Source: Aliikangiella coralliicola
GTDB lineage: Bacteria; Pseudomonadota; Gammaproteobacteria; Enterobacterales; Kangiellaceae
Length of the DNA: 64,000 nt
Assembly: GCF_007004725.1 (NCBI RefSeq)
Contig: NZ_ML660163.1
Location: 266,915 to 330,914 of the forward strand
Reading direction: 5' to 3'
The notes under the pieces were generated by a model. The model was not told where the DNA came from. It did not search any database and worked only from the letters and a program-made list of their open reading frames with translations. Every line of letters begins with the position of its first letter. Position 1 is the stretch's first letter. Both the position numbers and the translations under genes were made by a program. Positions 28,446-37,343 of this stretch are shown in pieces.

Positions 28446-29696
28446 ATGCTAAAAGATTATTATCGATTCGCCAGCAACAATCCGCATTTCTTGATGTTTG
28501 GTTTGCTCACCGCCTTTTTCGGCAATTATGGCCAGACATTTTTCATTGCCTGGTATGGTGAGTCATTTCAAAAAGCATTTGACTTAAGTAGCTCCGAGTA
28601 TGGACTTATTTATTCCATCGCGACTCTATCAAGTGGCTTCATTATTCTCTACGCCGGTGCGCTTCTGGACAAAACACCACTCAAGAAATTCACTTTTATT
28701 ACCAGCACAGGTTTGATAGCGGCGTGCTTTTTACTCTTCTTTTCCAGTGAAATCTGGCATCTGATCTTAGCAATTTTTTTACTACGCTTTTGCGGGCAAG
28801 GCCTGATGACCCATATTGCCTTTACTTCGATGGCACGTTACTTCAACAAAAATAGAGGTAAGGCGATTGGTATCGTAGGTTTCGGTATGCCCCTGGGCGA
28901 AGCAGTCTTACCATTTATTGCGGTTATTTTGATTAATCTGATCGGCTGGCGTCAAAGCTGGCTAGTATTAGGATTGGTGCTCATCATTTTTTACTGGCCA
29001 ATGTTGAATTTTTTGTTGGTCAAATCCGCTGAACGTCTCAAACAGCTGACTCAATCAGCCTCACAAAATGATAGTGCAAGTGCTAATAGTTGGTCTCGTC
29101 AACAAGTAATCAAAGACAATTGTTTCTGGCTGTTACTGCCTGCGATTATGGCACCAGCTTTTATTGTTACCGGCATATTTATCCACCAAAATATTTTGCT
29201 CCAGTCAAAAAGCTGGAGTGGTGAATGGTTCGCTTTTTGCTTTATCGTTTACGCAGTTTCTCATTTAAAATCCTCTCTCGTTATTGGTTCTCTGGTCGAC
29301 AAATATAGCGGTAAACGCTTAATTCGTTTTTACCTGTTCCCTATGTTCGCAGGCATTAGCTTGCTGACTTTGCCCTTTGACCACCAGCTATTTGCTGCCG
29401 CATTTATGTTTTTGACAGGATTGACTATCGGTGCCAGTGGTCCAATCGTAGGTTCACTTTGGGTGGAAATATACGGCAACCGGCACATCGGAGCCATTCG
29501 CTCAATGGTGACCTCAATTATGGTAGTTTCAACCGCCATATCACCAGTTTTATTCGGCTGGCTGCTTGATTCTATTTTTTCCTATCAGCAACTACTCTTG
29601 TGTTTATTAGTCTACTTATTCGCTGCATGGGGCGTAGTCGAGTCAATTGTTTTGCGAAAAATCAAACTCAGAACTGAAAACCCGAGAACCACGTGA
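28446..29696 (+). CDS. MFS transporter
   Basis: A 416-residue membrane protein with about twelve hydrophobic segments in two halves joined by a polar loop (about residues 195-220, Ser/Gln/Asn-rich). The inter-helix loop after TM2 has the LDKTPLKKF pattern seen in the major facilitator superfamily, repeated in the second half as LVDKYSGKR. The substrate is unknown; sequence from the first helices (FGNYGQTFFIAWYG) resembles the oxalate/monocarboxylate-type antiporter branch, but that is only an impression. It stands alone, with 184 bases upstream and 190 downstream. Confidence 0.85.
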   Translation: MLKDYYRFASNNPHFLMFGLLTAFFGNYGQTFFIAWYGESFQKAFDLSSSEYGLIYSIATLSSGFIILYAGALLDKTPLKKFTFITSTGLIAACFLLFFSSEIWHLILAIFLLRFCGQGLMTHIAFTSMARYFNKNRGKAIGIVGFGMPLGEAVLPFIAVILINLIGWRQSWLVLGLVLIIFYWPMLNFLLVKSAERLKQLTQSASQNDSASANSWSRQQVIKDNCFWLLLPAIMAPAFIVTGIFIHQNILLQSKSWSGEWFAFCFIVYAVSHLKSSLVIGSLVDKYSGKRLIRFYLFPMFAGISLLTLPFDHQLFAAAFMFLTGLTIGASGPIVGSLWVEIYGNRHIGAIRSMVTSIMVVSTAISPVLFGWLLDSIFSYQQLLLCLLVYLFAAWGVVESIVLRKIKLRTENPRTT

Positions 29697-29886
29697 TGCT
29701 GGCCTTGGAGCTAACTGGGAATTCGCTTTTGCATACCAATTAGAGCTGAACTCTAACACTTGTCATAAAAGCGTCACATTTCTTTCTCTTTATTAAACTA
29801 ATCTAGTAACAAGCTATAAACAATCGACTGGTAGCAGCTGCAAAAAGTTTCAGGAGTATACAATCCTGCAGCAAGGTAATTGAGAA

Positions 29887-31509
29887 ATGAGATACTTCCG
29901 AGGAGTCAGAAGCAAGCTATTAATTTTATCGCTCGTGCCGCTTATTATTTTTAGCGCAATTGTTTTAGGTGGTGTGATACTAACCAATCAGACAAACCAA
30001 AACGCGCAGCAAGTCATGGAAACCCGGCTAAAACAAACCCAACAGCTCAATACTATTGTTCGTTCTCTCACCCACCAGGTAATTGATACTGCCCATAAAG
30101 CTCGTTCAGGGATGTTACTTTGGAACGATGCAAAGCAGAACGTGTTAGCTGGACAGGCGGCTATTGAAAAAAACTGGCAACTATTTAGTCAGTCTAAATT
30201 GACAGAAGTGGAACGAAAAACCCTTAAAGAATCTTCGCTACTTTATCAAACGACTCTCGAAACAGTGAATAAACTATCTGACTACATCGACCAGGAATCT
30301 TCATATAGTATGGGGAATTTTGTTGATTTGGAGCTTTATACCACGCTCGATCCTTTTCTAACCAAGCTTGACGAACTCGCCAATCTACAAGAACAATTGG
30401 CCAACCAGGAAATTCTGTCTAATTCACAAGAATCTACCAGAGCCAATCAACTATTTCTTGCTGCAACCGCAATTGTCGCATTATTGGTTATCTTTTTGGG
30501 AATATCGATCTACCAATCTATTAACGCGCCTTTATCAATATTAAAAGATACGATGTTTGAAGTAGAAAAAAGTTCGGACCTTGGATTACGAGCTGAAATA
30601 AATTCTCAGGATGAATTTCGTGAGATCGGTAGAAGTTTTAACTCGATGATGGATAAGATTGTTGAGCTAGTCAGTTCAGTATCTGAAACCGGCAAAGCCT
30701 TAGATGTTGCTGCAGACAAAATGTTGGACGCCTGTACGGGGGCTAAATCACAAGCTACCAGCACGCAACAAGAATTATCCAGCGCTGCGACTGCCGTAGA
30801 ACAAATAACCCAATCTGCTGAATCAATCCAGAGCTACACTAAAAATACAGCCTTGGCGACCCAAAAAGCAGATGACCATGTGTCAACAAATTTCGCCACC
30901 ATTCAGTTAGTCATTCAAAAAATTGAAGCGTTGGCGGAGGTGATAAATCAATCGGCAGAACAGGTTAATGTTCTACGCGAACATGGCCAACAAATTGATT
31001 CTATATTGAGTGTAATAAAATCAGTTGCCGACCAGACCAATTTGCTCGCATTAAATGCAGCCATTGAGGCCGCTCGTGCCGGAGAACAAGGCAGAGGTTT
31101 TGCCGTGGTTGCCGACGAGGTTCGTTCACTGGCACAACGCACGCAAGAGTCCACGCAAGAAATAGAGTCAGTTATTGCGAGTATCAGAGAAGCGACAGAA
31201 ACCGCGGCAGTACAAATGCACAACAATGCTACCGAAGCCAATCAAAGTGCAGCGACAATCAGAAAAACCGACGAAACCTTGCAATTGATAGTTGAATCCT
31301 TTTCTACGATCATGAAGCAAAATAACTCTATTAATGACAGTTTTTCTGAACAAACCAGTGCCGTTCGCTCCATTAATAATACTGTCCATGAAATTTATTC
31401 ATTGTCTGAAAAAAGTAGTAACACAGCAAACGTGGCATTAAGTGGTGCCAACGAAGTCAGCCATTTAAGTAGTGAGTTAAAACAGGCGTTTTCCCAATTT
31501 CGATACTGA
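29887..31509 (+). CDS. Methyl-accepting chemotaxis protein
   Basis: A 540-residue transmembrane chemoreceptor: first membrane segment at about residues 10-32, a periplasmic helical domain (about 33-190) with alternating heptad-like Gln/Leu spacing, second membrane segment (about 192-212), HAMP (about 213-268), and a cytoplasmic signalling domain. The hairpin tip is canonical ([20 protein letters not shown], about residues 380-400). No C-terminal CheR-docking pentapeptide is seen; it ends in FSQFRY. Ligand unknown. No che genes are in the window. Confidence 0.94.
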   Translation: MRYFRGVRSKLLILSLVPLIIFSAIVLGGVILTNQTNQNAQQVMETRLKQTQQLNTIVRSLTHQVIDTAHKARSGMLLWNDAKQNVLAGQAAIEKNWQLFSQSKLTEVERKTLKESSLLYQTTLETVNKLSDYIDQESSYSMGNFVDLELYTTLDPFLTKLDELANLQEQLANQEILSNSQESTRANQLFLAATAIVALLVIFLGISIYQSINAPLSILKDTMFEVEKSSDLGLRAEINSQDEFREIGRSFNSMMDKIVELVSSVSETGKALDVAADKMLDACTGAKSQATSTQQELSSAATAVEQITQSAESIQSYTKNTALATQKADDHVSTNFATIQLVIQKIEALAEVINQSAEQVNVLREHGQQIDSILSVIKSVADQTNLLALNAAIEAARAGEQGRGFAVVADEVRSLAQRTQESTQEIESVIASIREATETAAVQMHNNATEANQSAATIRKTDETLQLIVESFSTIMKQNNSINDSFSEQTSAVRSINNTVHEIYSLSEKSSNTANVALSGANEVSHLSSELKQAFSQFRY

Positions 31510-31560
31510 CCGTTTTTCCTTAAAAGCTTTTCTGGCTCATTTCAATTGTTGAACTTCATC

Positions 31561-32379
31561 TTAATGATGAATATTCGCATTTTTCTTTCGCCATGCAGCC
31601 GGTGTCACCCCAAACTCCTTTTTAAATTGGCGAATAAAAAAAGTCACATCATTCCAGCCAATTTTTACCGCAATATCTTCAACTGAAGACGGAGAGTGAA
31701 GTAATCTCTTACAGGCTTCACTTAAACGTGCCTTAGTCAACCATTGACCCACAGAATACCCAGTCGACTTTTTTACCGTCGCGGTTAGATGGGCGGGTGT
31801 TTTATGCAATGCCGAAGCAACATCTTTCAAAGAAATAGGCTCCAGGCAGTGTAATTGAATATAACTAAGTGCCTGGTAAGTCAGGCTTTCTCGAATTGTC
31901 CCTGATATCTGGTTATCAGATGGTAATGCTCGATAGATTTCCTTGAGTATCAACAGCAACATGCTCTTCATTATTTCGAATGATTCGATTCCCTCAGCCT
32001 GTAACTCATCTTTAAGCTCATTGATGAACGTGACCAATCTTTCACGCCGATTATCAGGAATTGAAATCACAGGCTGAGCGCCCAGTCTCACTCGTTGAAA
32101 AGGCATCATCAGAGGTTGTTCTTCGTTGATGTCCAAACAGGAAACACAAAACCCTAACCACCATATTTTCAGATCGGCTCCGCCGACTAAACGATGGGGA
32201 ACACCGGCAGGAACCACCACTACATCACCCGCTCCGGCAATAATTTTATCGCCGTGCTCCATAACCAGTTCACCGGACACAATATAGGACATTGCGTGTT
32301 CAGTGTGCACCGCTTCACTGTGGCTTTCCATCACTTCACACTCAAAATAATCCACATCAAGGACAATCGTATGCGACAC
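31561..32379 (-). CDS. AraC family transcriptional regulator with cupin N-terminus
   Basis: A 272-residue regulator. The N-terminal half is a cupin-like ligand domain (HTEHAMSYIVSGELVMEHG, then PAGVPHRL). The C-terminal half has two helix-turn-helix motifs ending in the AraC signature (VAVKIGWNDVTFFIRQFKKEFGVTPAAWRK pattern, about residues 232-265). The start is GTG at 32379. It is divergent from a methyltransferase/membrane-protein pair 158 bases away and is the obvious candidate to regulate it. Confidence 0.9.
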   Translation of the reverse strand: MSHTIVLDVDYFECEVMESHSEAVHTEHAMSYIVSGELVMEHGDKIIAGAGDVVVVPAGVPHRLVGGADLKIWWLGFCVSCLDINEEQPLMMPFQRVRLGAQPVISIPDNRRERLVTFINELKDELQAEGIESFEIMKSMLLLILKEIYRALPSDNQISGTIRESLTYQALSYIQLHCLEPISLKDVASALHKTPAHLTATVKKSTGYSVGQWLTKARLSEACKRLLHSPSSVEDIAVKIGWNDVTFFIRQFKKEFGVTPAAWRKKNANIHH

Positions 32380-32537
32380 GATAATTTCTTCAACTTGGTT
32401 ACTAATGGCTGATAATCATATCAATAGTATTCTCAAAAATCTAAAAATCAGCCGATTTTTGACGGATATCTACTCTGTTGGTAGTTTGCTCAAACCACTA
32501 AAGTATTCCTATCTGATGACATTCAAAGGAATATCCA

Positions 32538-33185
32538 ATGACGACAATATTCAATGCCTCACAAAAACTTGAGCATCCCGACTCTCAATACGAACAATGC
32601 AAGGATGCCGAACATGACCATGAATGGACCGACGAAGTCGCCCAATGGTATGCCGAAAAGTATGGTGACTGGCCTACAACTTATGAAGTCGTTAAACACA
32701 TCAATTGGCGCAGCAAAGATAATGTCGTCGATATTGGTTGCGGCACCGGCAGCACCCTGCGTGCAATCTCAAACTACGTAAAACACGGGCAATTATTCGG
32801 TGTCGATCCCATGCCGGTGATGCTTAAAGTAGCCCGGGAAACATCTAATGATAATCGGCTCAATTATCTATCAGGGTCGGCGGAGTGCCTTCCCCTGGAC
32901 AATGCTTCAATAGATAAAGTGATTAGCGTCAACTCATTTCACCATTGGCGTAACATAATCGCCGGCCTCGCTGAAGTAAAACGAGTTCTGACATCGACAG
33001 GCCGATTGTTTATCGCTGAAGATCTTGATGTAATGAAGTTATCAGGTATGGATGCCCAAGAGATTCAACAACACCTGTTGAAAGCAAACTTCGAGATTGA
33101 ACAACAACAATTAATTCGTCATAACGAAATCGAATTCATTTTAATAGAAGCTTCTCTACCTGCCGAGAAAGGAGCATTGTCATGA
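32538..33185 (+). CDS. Class I SAM-dependent methyltransferase
   Basis: A 215-residue protein with the SAM-binding motif VVDIGCGTGSTLRA near residues 61-74, an acidic end of strand 2 (GVDP), and SVNSFHHW in the motif III region, as in UbiE/small-molecule methyltransferases. The substrate cannot be told. The N-terminal 45 residues are polar and rich in His, Glu and Asp. An AAGGA ribosome site precedes the ATG. The stop overlaps the next gene (ATGA at 33182-33185), so the two are translationally coupled. Confidence 0.88.
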   Translation: MTTIFNASQKLEHPDSQYEQCKDAEHDHEWTDEVAQWYAEKYGDWPTTYEVVKHINWRSKDNVVDIGCGTGSTLRAISNYVKHGQLFGVDPMPVMLKVARETSNDNRLNYLSGSAECLPLDNASIDKVISVNSFHHWRNIIAGLAEVKRVLTSTGRLFIAEDLDVMKLSGMDAQEIQQHLLKANFEIEQQQLIRHNEIEFILIEASLPAEKGALS

Positions 33186-33577
33186 ACTACGAAATACCTT
33201 TAATGGGCCTCGCGATTCATCTTCTTGTTTGGGAGAAATTACCAGCGTGGGGCAACTGGTTTAACGCTATTCTCAATCGGCTTCCTTCATCAATTCAAAA
33301 ACTCTATTCGGACTGGAAGTGTGCCTATTGTTTTGGCTTCTGGATTGCGCTAGTACTGCACGCGTTGACTGACAATTTTACTTTTGCACTAATCGAAAAC
33401 CTGGCTGAAAAATTTGGTAGTAGTAGTTTAATACTCGCCTGGTTTCTAGATGCACTAGCCAGCGCGACGATTATTTATGTTTCGAGTATTAGCCTGTACG
33501 CAATTAGCTATCCAGCAGTTAAAGGGCATCTTGCCAAACAGGAAATGATGGAGAATATGAAAAATGCTTCAGATTAA
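33182..33577 (+). CDS. Small membrane protein with a CxxC motif
   Basis: A 131-residue protein with three hydrophobic segments (about residues 3-18, 52-68 and 83-108). A conserved-looking KCAYCFGFW motif (Cys about residues 48-51) sits at the head of the second membrane segment, recalling small DUF1360-like membrane proteins; I am not certain of the family. It starts with an AAAGGAG ribosome site inside the preceding methyltransferase gene and shares ATGA with its stop. A two-cysteine pair could bind metal or cycle as a disulfide; neither is shown. Confidence 0.7.
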   Translation: MNYEIPLMGLAIHLLVWEKLPAWGNWFNAILNRLPSSIQKLYSDWKCAYCFGFWIALVLHALTDNFTFALIENLAEKFGSSSLILAWFLDALASATIIYVSSISLYAISYPAVKGHLAKQEMMENMKNASD

Positions 33578-33608
33578 TTGATAGTGCTAACTAAACTGTC
33601 GCCAAAAC

Positions 33609-34352
33609 TCATCGACCAGCCTTTTCAAAATCGGTTTGTCGATGAATCTCTATGAGTCGATTAAATGCCTGAATATCAACTTCACAATCTAACTTTCGGC
33701 TAAACATAAAGTGTACATTATTTTCCGCAACCAGATAGTCAGCAGCAACAACTTTTCTTTCCGCATTCAATAATCGAACAGCTCTCATTCCATTAGCATA
33801 CGCCGTAACGACATAGTCGACTCGCCCGGCCAAAAGCATTTTAAACATGTTAATCGTTTTGCCCAGCTGAAAAAGCCGCGTATTGTTTTTAGAAAATATG
33901 TCAAACTCATCACCGAGCGACGCAGCTCTGGGGCGAACCCCCAACAGCGATTTCAGTTGATCAATTTTCGAAATTTCTCTTTTGCTATCTTGCCTGAAAA
34001 AAACTTTGACCTGCTCTCTGAAAAAAGGCTGAGAAAGTAAAAATTGGCTATCACGCTCGCGGTTGTAATAACCGGCCACCAAACTAATTTCTCCTTTTTC
34101 TAAAAGTTCTAACTGACGCCGCCAAGGCAAGCCTTTAATCACCTTAAGTTTAATGTTCTCTCCTTCGGCAATTTTTTTTATTCTGGTCAGTGCAATCCCC
34201 GATAAACGTCCGCTTTCATCGCTATAGGAAATCGGGTACCAGTCCACAGCGCCGCTATAAATAAATGTTTCACACTTTTCCGCTGAGAGATTGTTAGAAA
34301 AACTCAATGTTAACCAGAAGAACAACTGAATTGTAGTGTTGTCGACTTTCAT
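33609..34352 (-). CDS. Periplasmic solute-binding protein, SBP_bac_3-like
   Basis: A 247-residue exported protein with a signal peptide (cleavage likely after NLSA). After it come the features of the amino-acid-type binding-protein fold: YPISYSDESGRLSGIALTRIKKI near residues 40-60, then SLVAGYYNRERD and a second lobe with a VDYVVTAYANG segment. No ABC permease or ATPase is near. Instead it lies 9 bases after a GGDEF/EAL gene on the same strand, with a GAGG ribosome site, so it probably serves as a ligand sensor for that protein. Ligand unknown. Confidence 0.82.
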   Translation of the reverse strand: MKVDNTTIQLFFWLTLSFSNNLSAEKCETFIYSGAVDWYPISYSDESGRLSGIALTRIKKIAEGENIKLKVIKGLPWRRQLELLEKGEISLVAGYYNRERDSQFLLSQPFFREQVKVFFRQDSKREISKIDQLKSLLGVRPRAASLGDEFDIFSKNNTRLFQLGKTINMFKMLLAGRVDYVVTAYANGMRAVRLLNAERKVVAADYLVAENNVHFMFSRKLDCEVDIQAFNRLIEIHRQTDFEKAGR

Positions 34353-34361
34353 CAGATAACC

Positions 34362-36434
34362 TCAACCAGCCGTTTCCATTGAGTGAGTATGATCCTGCCG
34401 CCTGTTTTTCAGATATTTTTTTTCAAAAGCAGCACGCGGTAAAGGTGCCGAATAGTAATATCCTTGAATGACATCACACCCATTTTCAGCCAGCCATAAC
34501 AATTGCTCATGCGTCTCGACCCCCTCCGCGACAGTTTTTAAGCCTAATTGACTCGCCAATGCTAAAATTGATGCAGGTATCGCATAATCATCAGGAATGT
34601 CAATCACAAAACTACGATCTATTTTTAACGTATCTAACTCCAACTGTCGTAAATAAGCCAAGCTTGAATAGCCGGTTCCAAAATCATCTATCGCAATCTT
34701 TATTCCTAGCTTTCGTAATTCAATAAACAGGCCCATAACTTTATCAAGATTAGTCATTAAACTTGATTCAGTTATTTCAAACTCCAGATAATGAGCGACC
34801 CCCGAGTATTGCTCAACAATTTCGGAGACACGTTTGAGAAAGCGCGGATCTTGTAATTGAATAGGCGACACGTTTACAGACATTTTAATTGCAATATTTT
34901 GCTGAGACCATGAAGCGATCATTCGACAAGCTTCTTCGATAACCCAGTAGCCAATCGGAATAATCATCTGATTTTCTTCTGCGATGGGAATAAATTCCGC
35001 TGGAGAAATAATCACATTATCAATGCTCCAACGGATCAATCCTTCGCATCCAACAACGGTTTCATTTTTTGCACTCATTTTGGGCTGTAGAAAAAGTTGA
35101 AACTGCTGTTTATCAATGGCTTCTCTGAGTTGCGTCTCAATTTTAAATCGAGCCTCGCTTTGTTCAGTCATCACAGGGTCAAAATAAGAATAACGATTAA
35201 CCCCCTGACTTTTCGCATGGTACATTGCAATATCCGCATGGCGAATTAACGAGTCCACATCATTTCCATGTTTAGGATAAGAAGCAATACCGATTGAACA
35301 GGAAGTTTCGACGGTTACATTATTTAATATGACCGGTTGATTAACCGTTGCCAAAACGCTTTTTGCCAACTCTGTACACTGTCGATTATCATCGACCAGT
35401 TCACAAATAATCACAAATTCGTCACCGCCCAACCGTCCAACCCTGGCATTTTCAGGCAAACTATTTTGCAGCGCTTTGGCTAACAAGCATAACAACTGAT
35501 CACCAGACGCATGCCCCATTGAATCATTGATATTCTTAAACCTGTCTAAGTCTAAAAAATAGATAGAAAACACACTTTGGCTCATTCTCGCGCGACGAAT
35601 ATTGGCCCTTAACTCTTCATAAATTAAGGCGCGGTTAGGCAATCCTGTTAACGGATCTCTCGTCGCTAGCTTTAGCAGCCGCCTTCTCGACATATCAAGA
35701 TTAACAAGCATGCGATTAAATCGTTCAACGAGAAAGAAAAGCTCGCCCTTATCATGTCCTTTAGGAACTCTCACCTGGCGAATCCCTGGATCATCGGGAT
35801 TAACGCTTTTTAAGGCATTACCAATTTGCAAAATGGGGCGCGTCAAAAATCGGTTAAATACAATCCCCAGCACGACAGCCAACAGCAAGGAGCGGATAAT
35901 ACTGGTCCAGAAACTAACTTGAATCTGGTTAACAAAATTGCGAGTAATCAAATGAGTATCGAAAGTGACAATCAACTTTCCGATCACATCATCTCCATAC
36001 ATTTCCACGGCCACATCCGGGCCGTGCAACAAACGCTCACTATGCGCCAAGTCCTCAAAAGATCGGTGAAAGTTTGATTCAAAGGATGATAATTGTGTTT
36101 TTCCGAAGCGCTTTTTCATTGAGAAATTCGAATTATTACGCAATTGAATTTCACTTGCTAAAACCATTTCTATTGCCAACAGTCCTTGTAGTGTCTCATC
36201 AGCCAAACGGTTATCTAACATCCAGGCAGATGCTGCTGAGGGTGATTCTGCTAAATCAAGAATTTGTTCCTGGGTGCGAACACTTTGTTCCCGGATCCCT
36301 TTCACCAGAAACAATACTTCAATAATGTAGATAAAACCACCGACCAATAACGCCACCCACATCCCATGAAAAACCTGACGCCAGGTAAGCGAATGCACTT
36401 TGTCGCGAAATGTCGAACTCATTAATTTCTTCAT
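34362..36434 (-). CDS. Membrane GGDEF-EAL(EGL) protein
   Basis: A 690-residue protein: membrane segment at about residues 20-40, a periplasmic domain of about 130 residues, a second membrane segment near 178-200, a HAMP-like linker, GGDEF (about 265-420) and EAL (about 435-680). The GGDEF motif is intact at residues 336-340 but lacks an RxxD inhibitory site. The EAL motif reads EGL (464-466), keeping the metal-binding Glu; DDFGTGYSS and AEGVE motifs are intact, so phosphodiesterase activity remains possible. It is co-transcribed with a downstream solute-binding protein, much like the NspS-MbaA pair of Vibrio cholerae, with the order reversed. Confidence 0.92.
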   Translation of the reverse strand: MKKLMSSTFRDKVHSLTWRQVFHGMWVALLVGGFIYIIEVLFLVKGIREQSVRTQEQILDLAESPSAASAWMLDNRLADETLQGLLAIEMVLASEIQLRNNSNFSMKKRFGKTQLSSFESNFHRSFEDLAHSERLLHGPDVAVEMYGDDVIGKLIVTFDTHLITRNFVNQIQVSFWTSIIRSLLLAVVLGIVFNRFLTRPILQIGNALKSVNPDDPGIRQVRVPKGHDKGELFFLVERFNRMLVNLDMSRRRLLKLATRDPLTGLPNRALIYEELRANIRRARMSQSVFSIYFLDLDRFKNINDSMGHASGDQLLCLLAKALQNSLPENARVGRLGGDEFVIICELVDDNRQCTELAKSVLATVNQPVILNNVTVETSCSIGIASYPKHGNDVDSLIRHADIAMYHAKSQGVNRYSYFDPVMTEQSEARFKIETQLREAIDKQQFQLFLQPKMSAKNETVVGCEGLIRWSIDNVIISPAEFIPIAEENQMIIPIGYWVIEEACRMIASWSQQNIAIKMSVNVSPIQLQDPRFLKRVSEIVEQYSGVAHYLEFEITESSLMTNLDKVMGLFIELRKLGIKIAIDDFGTGYSSLAYLRQLELDTLKIDRSFVIDIPDDYAIPASILALASQLGLKTVAEGVETHEQLLWLAENGCDVIQGYYYSAPLPRAAFEKKYLKNRRQDHTHSMETAG

Positions 36435-36687
36435 TCTAAATACACTGTTACTCGTTTAGGCGCGCCAGGCAGGGACAATCAGGAAATTAACTTCCTACTG
36501 ATTAACTCAAAGCTTACAATAAAAGCCTAGTACAAATTAATTTCGCTGACGGCTAATATATTGAATATGTTTAAAAATCAGCTTCTTTTAAGTAAGAAAT
36601 TCAATTTATCTTCAATAATTCAATGCTGTTGAAATAGCAACAATTAATTAAAATCTTTTTTTCTAATCAGACTAGGGTCATACGAGT

Positions 36688-37134
36688 TTAATCACTAACT
36701 TTTTGTTCACAAAACTGTTTGACTGAGTCCATATCACTTTCAACCGCCTTAGCAATGATTCCCTTAATAAGTGGGTAGGTTAGTTTGGGGATTAATTTAT
36801 AAGGTTTTGAGTCCATAATCATAACCAGCTCAGTCTTCTCTCCTTGCTGACTCACTGTAAACACAGTATCCCAAACAGAGCCATGGTTATCAGTCACCAA
36901 CCGAATTCGCTCATTTTCAACATACTCAGTTACTTCTAATTCAGTTGAAGCCTCTTTCCCGCGCATGAGTCTTGTTTCAATAAATCGCGTTCCCACGCCG
37001 CTTTTTTGGTCCGTAAGAAACTCAACTTTAGTAATATGGGGGATCGCTTCAGAAAATTGGCTAATATCGGCAACAGTGTTAAACACAATGTTCGCAGGCG
37101 AGTTAATTGTTCTAGTTATCTTGATAGGTGACAT
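36688..37134 (-). CDS. SRPBCC (START-like) family protein
   Basis: A 148-residue protein with the polyketide-cyclase/START-like pattern: an N-terminal TRTINSPANIVFNTVADISQFSEAIPHI segment, alternating strand sequence, and a C-terminal amphipathic helix. Such domains bind hydrophobic ligands in a helix-grip cavity. The ligand and role are not evident. A strong AGGAGG ribosome site precedes the ATG. It is divergent from the giant sensor gene. Confidence 0.82.
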   Translation of the reverse strand: MSPIKITRTINSPANIVFNTVADISQFSEAIPHITKVEFLTDQKSGVGTRFIETRLMRGKEASTELEVTEYVENERIRLVTDNHGSVWDTVFTVSQQGEKTELVMIMDSKPYKLIPKLTYPLIKGIIAKAVESDMDSVKQFCEQKVSD

Positions 37135-37218
37135 TATTCCCTCCTAAAGACGCCGATTTGATGTGAAAAAATTAATATCTAAAAAATCTAATGCCAGACC
37201 CCAGTATTATCAATAAAT

Positions 37219-37292
37219 ACCGTCAATTCAAGTTGTTGCCGGTTGCAAAACTGTCAATTTGGACCTAAGTTATAATATCAACACCGTCAATT
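37219..37292 (+). promoter_or_regulatory. Three direct repeats around a candidate promoter of the propeller sensor gene
   Basis: ACCGTCAATT (37219-37228), ACTGTCAATT (37250-37259) and ACCGTCAATT (37283-37292) are spaced 31 and 33 bases apart, about three helical turns. A TATAAT at 37271-37276 is a good -10. The second copy would lie at the -35 and the third at the start point, a layout that suits a repressor or cooperative regulator. The start codon follows at 37344. Confidence 0.5.
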
Positions 37293-37343
37293 AATACAAT
37301 TTTGAGATAGTCGCTTGGATTTTTACACATTCTGGTCGTTTAT

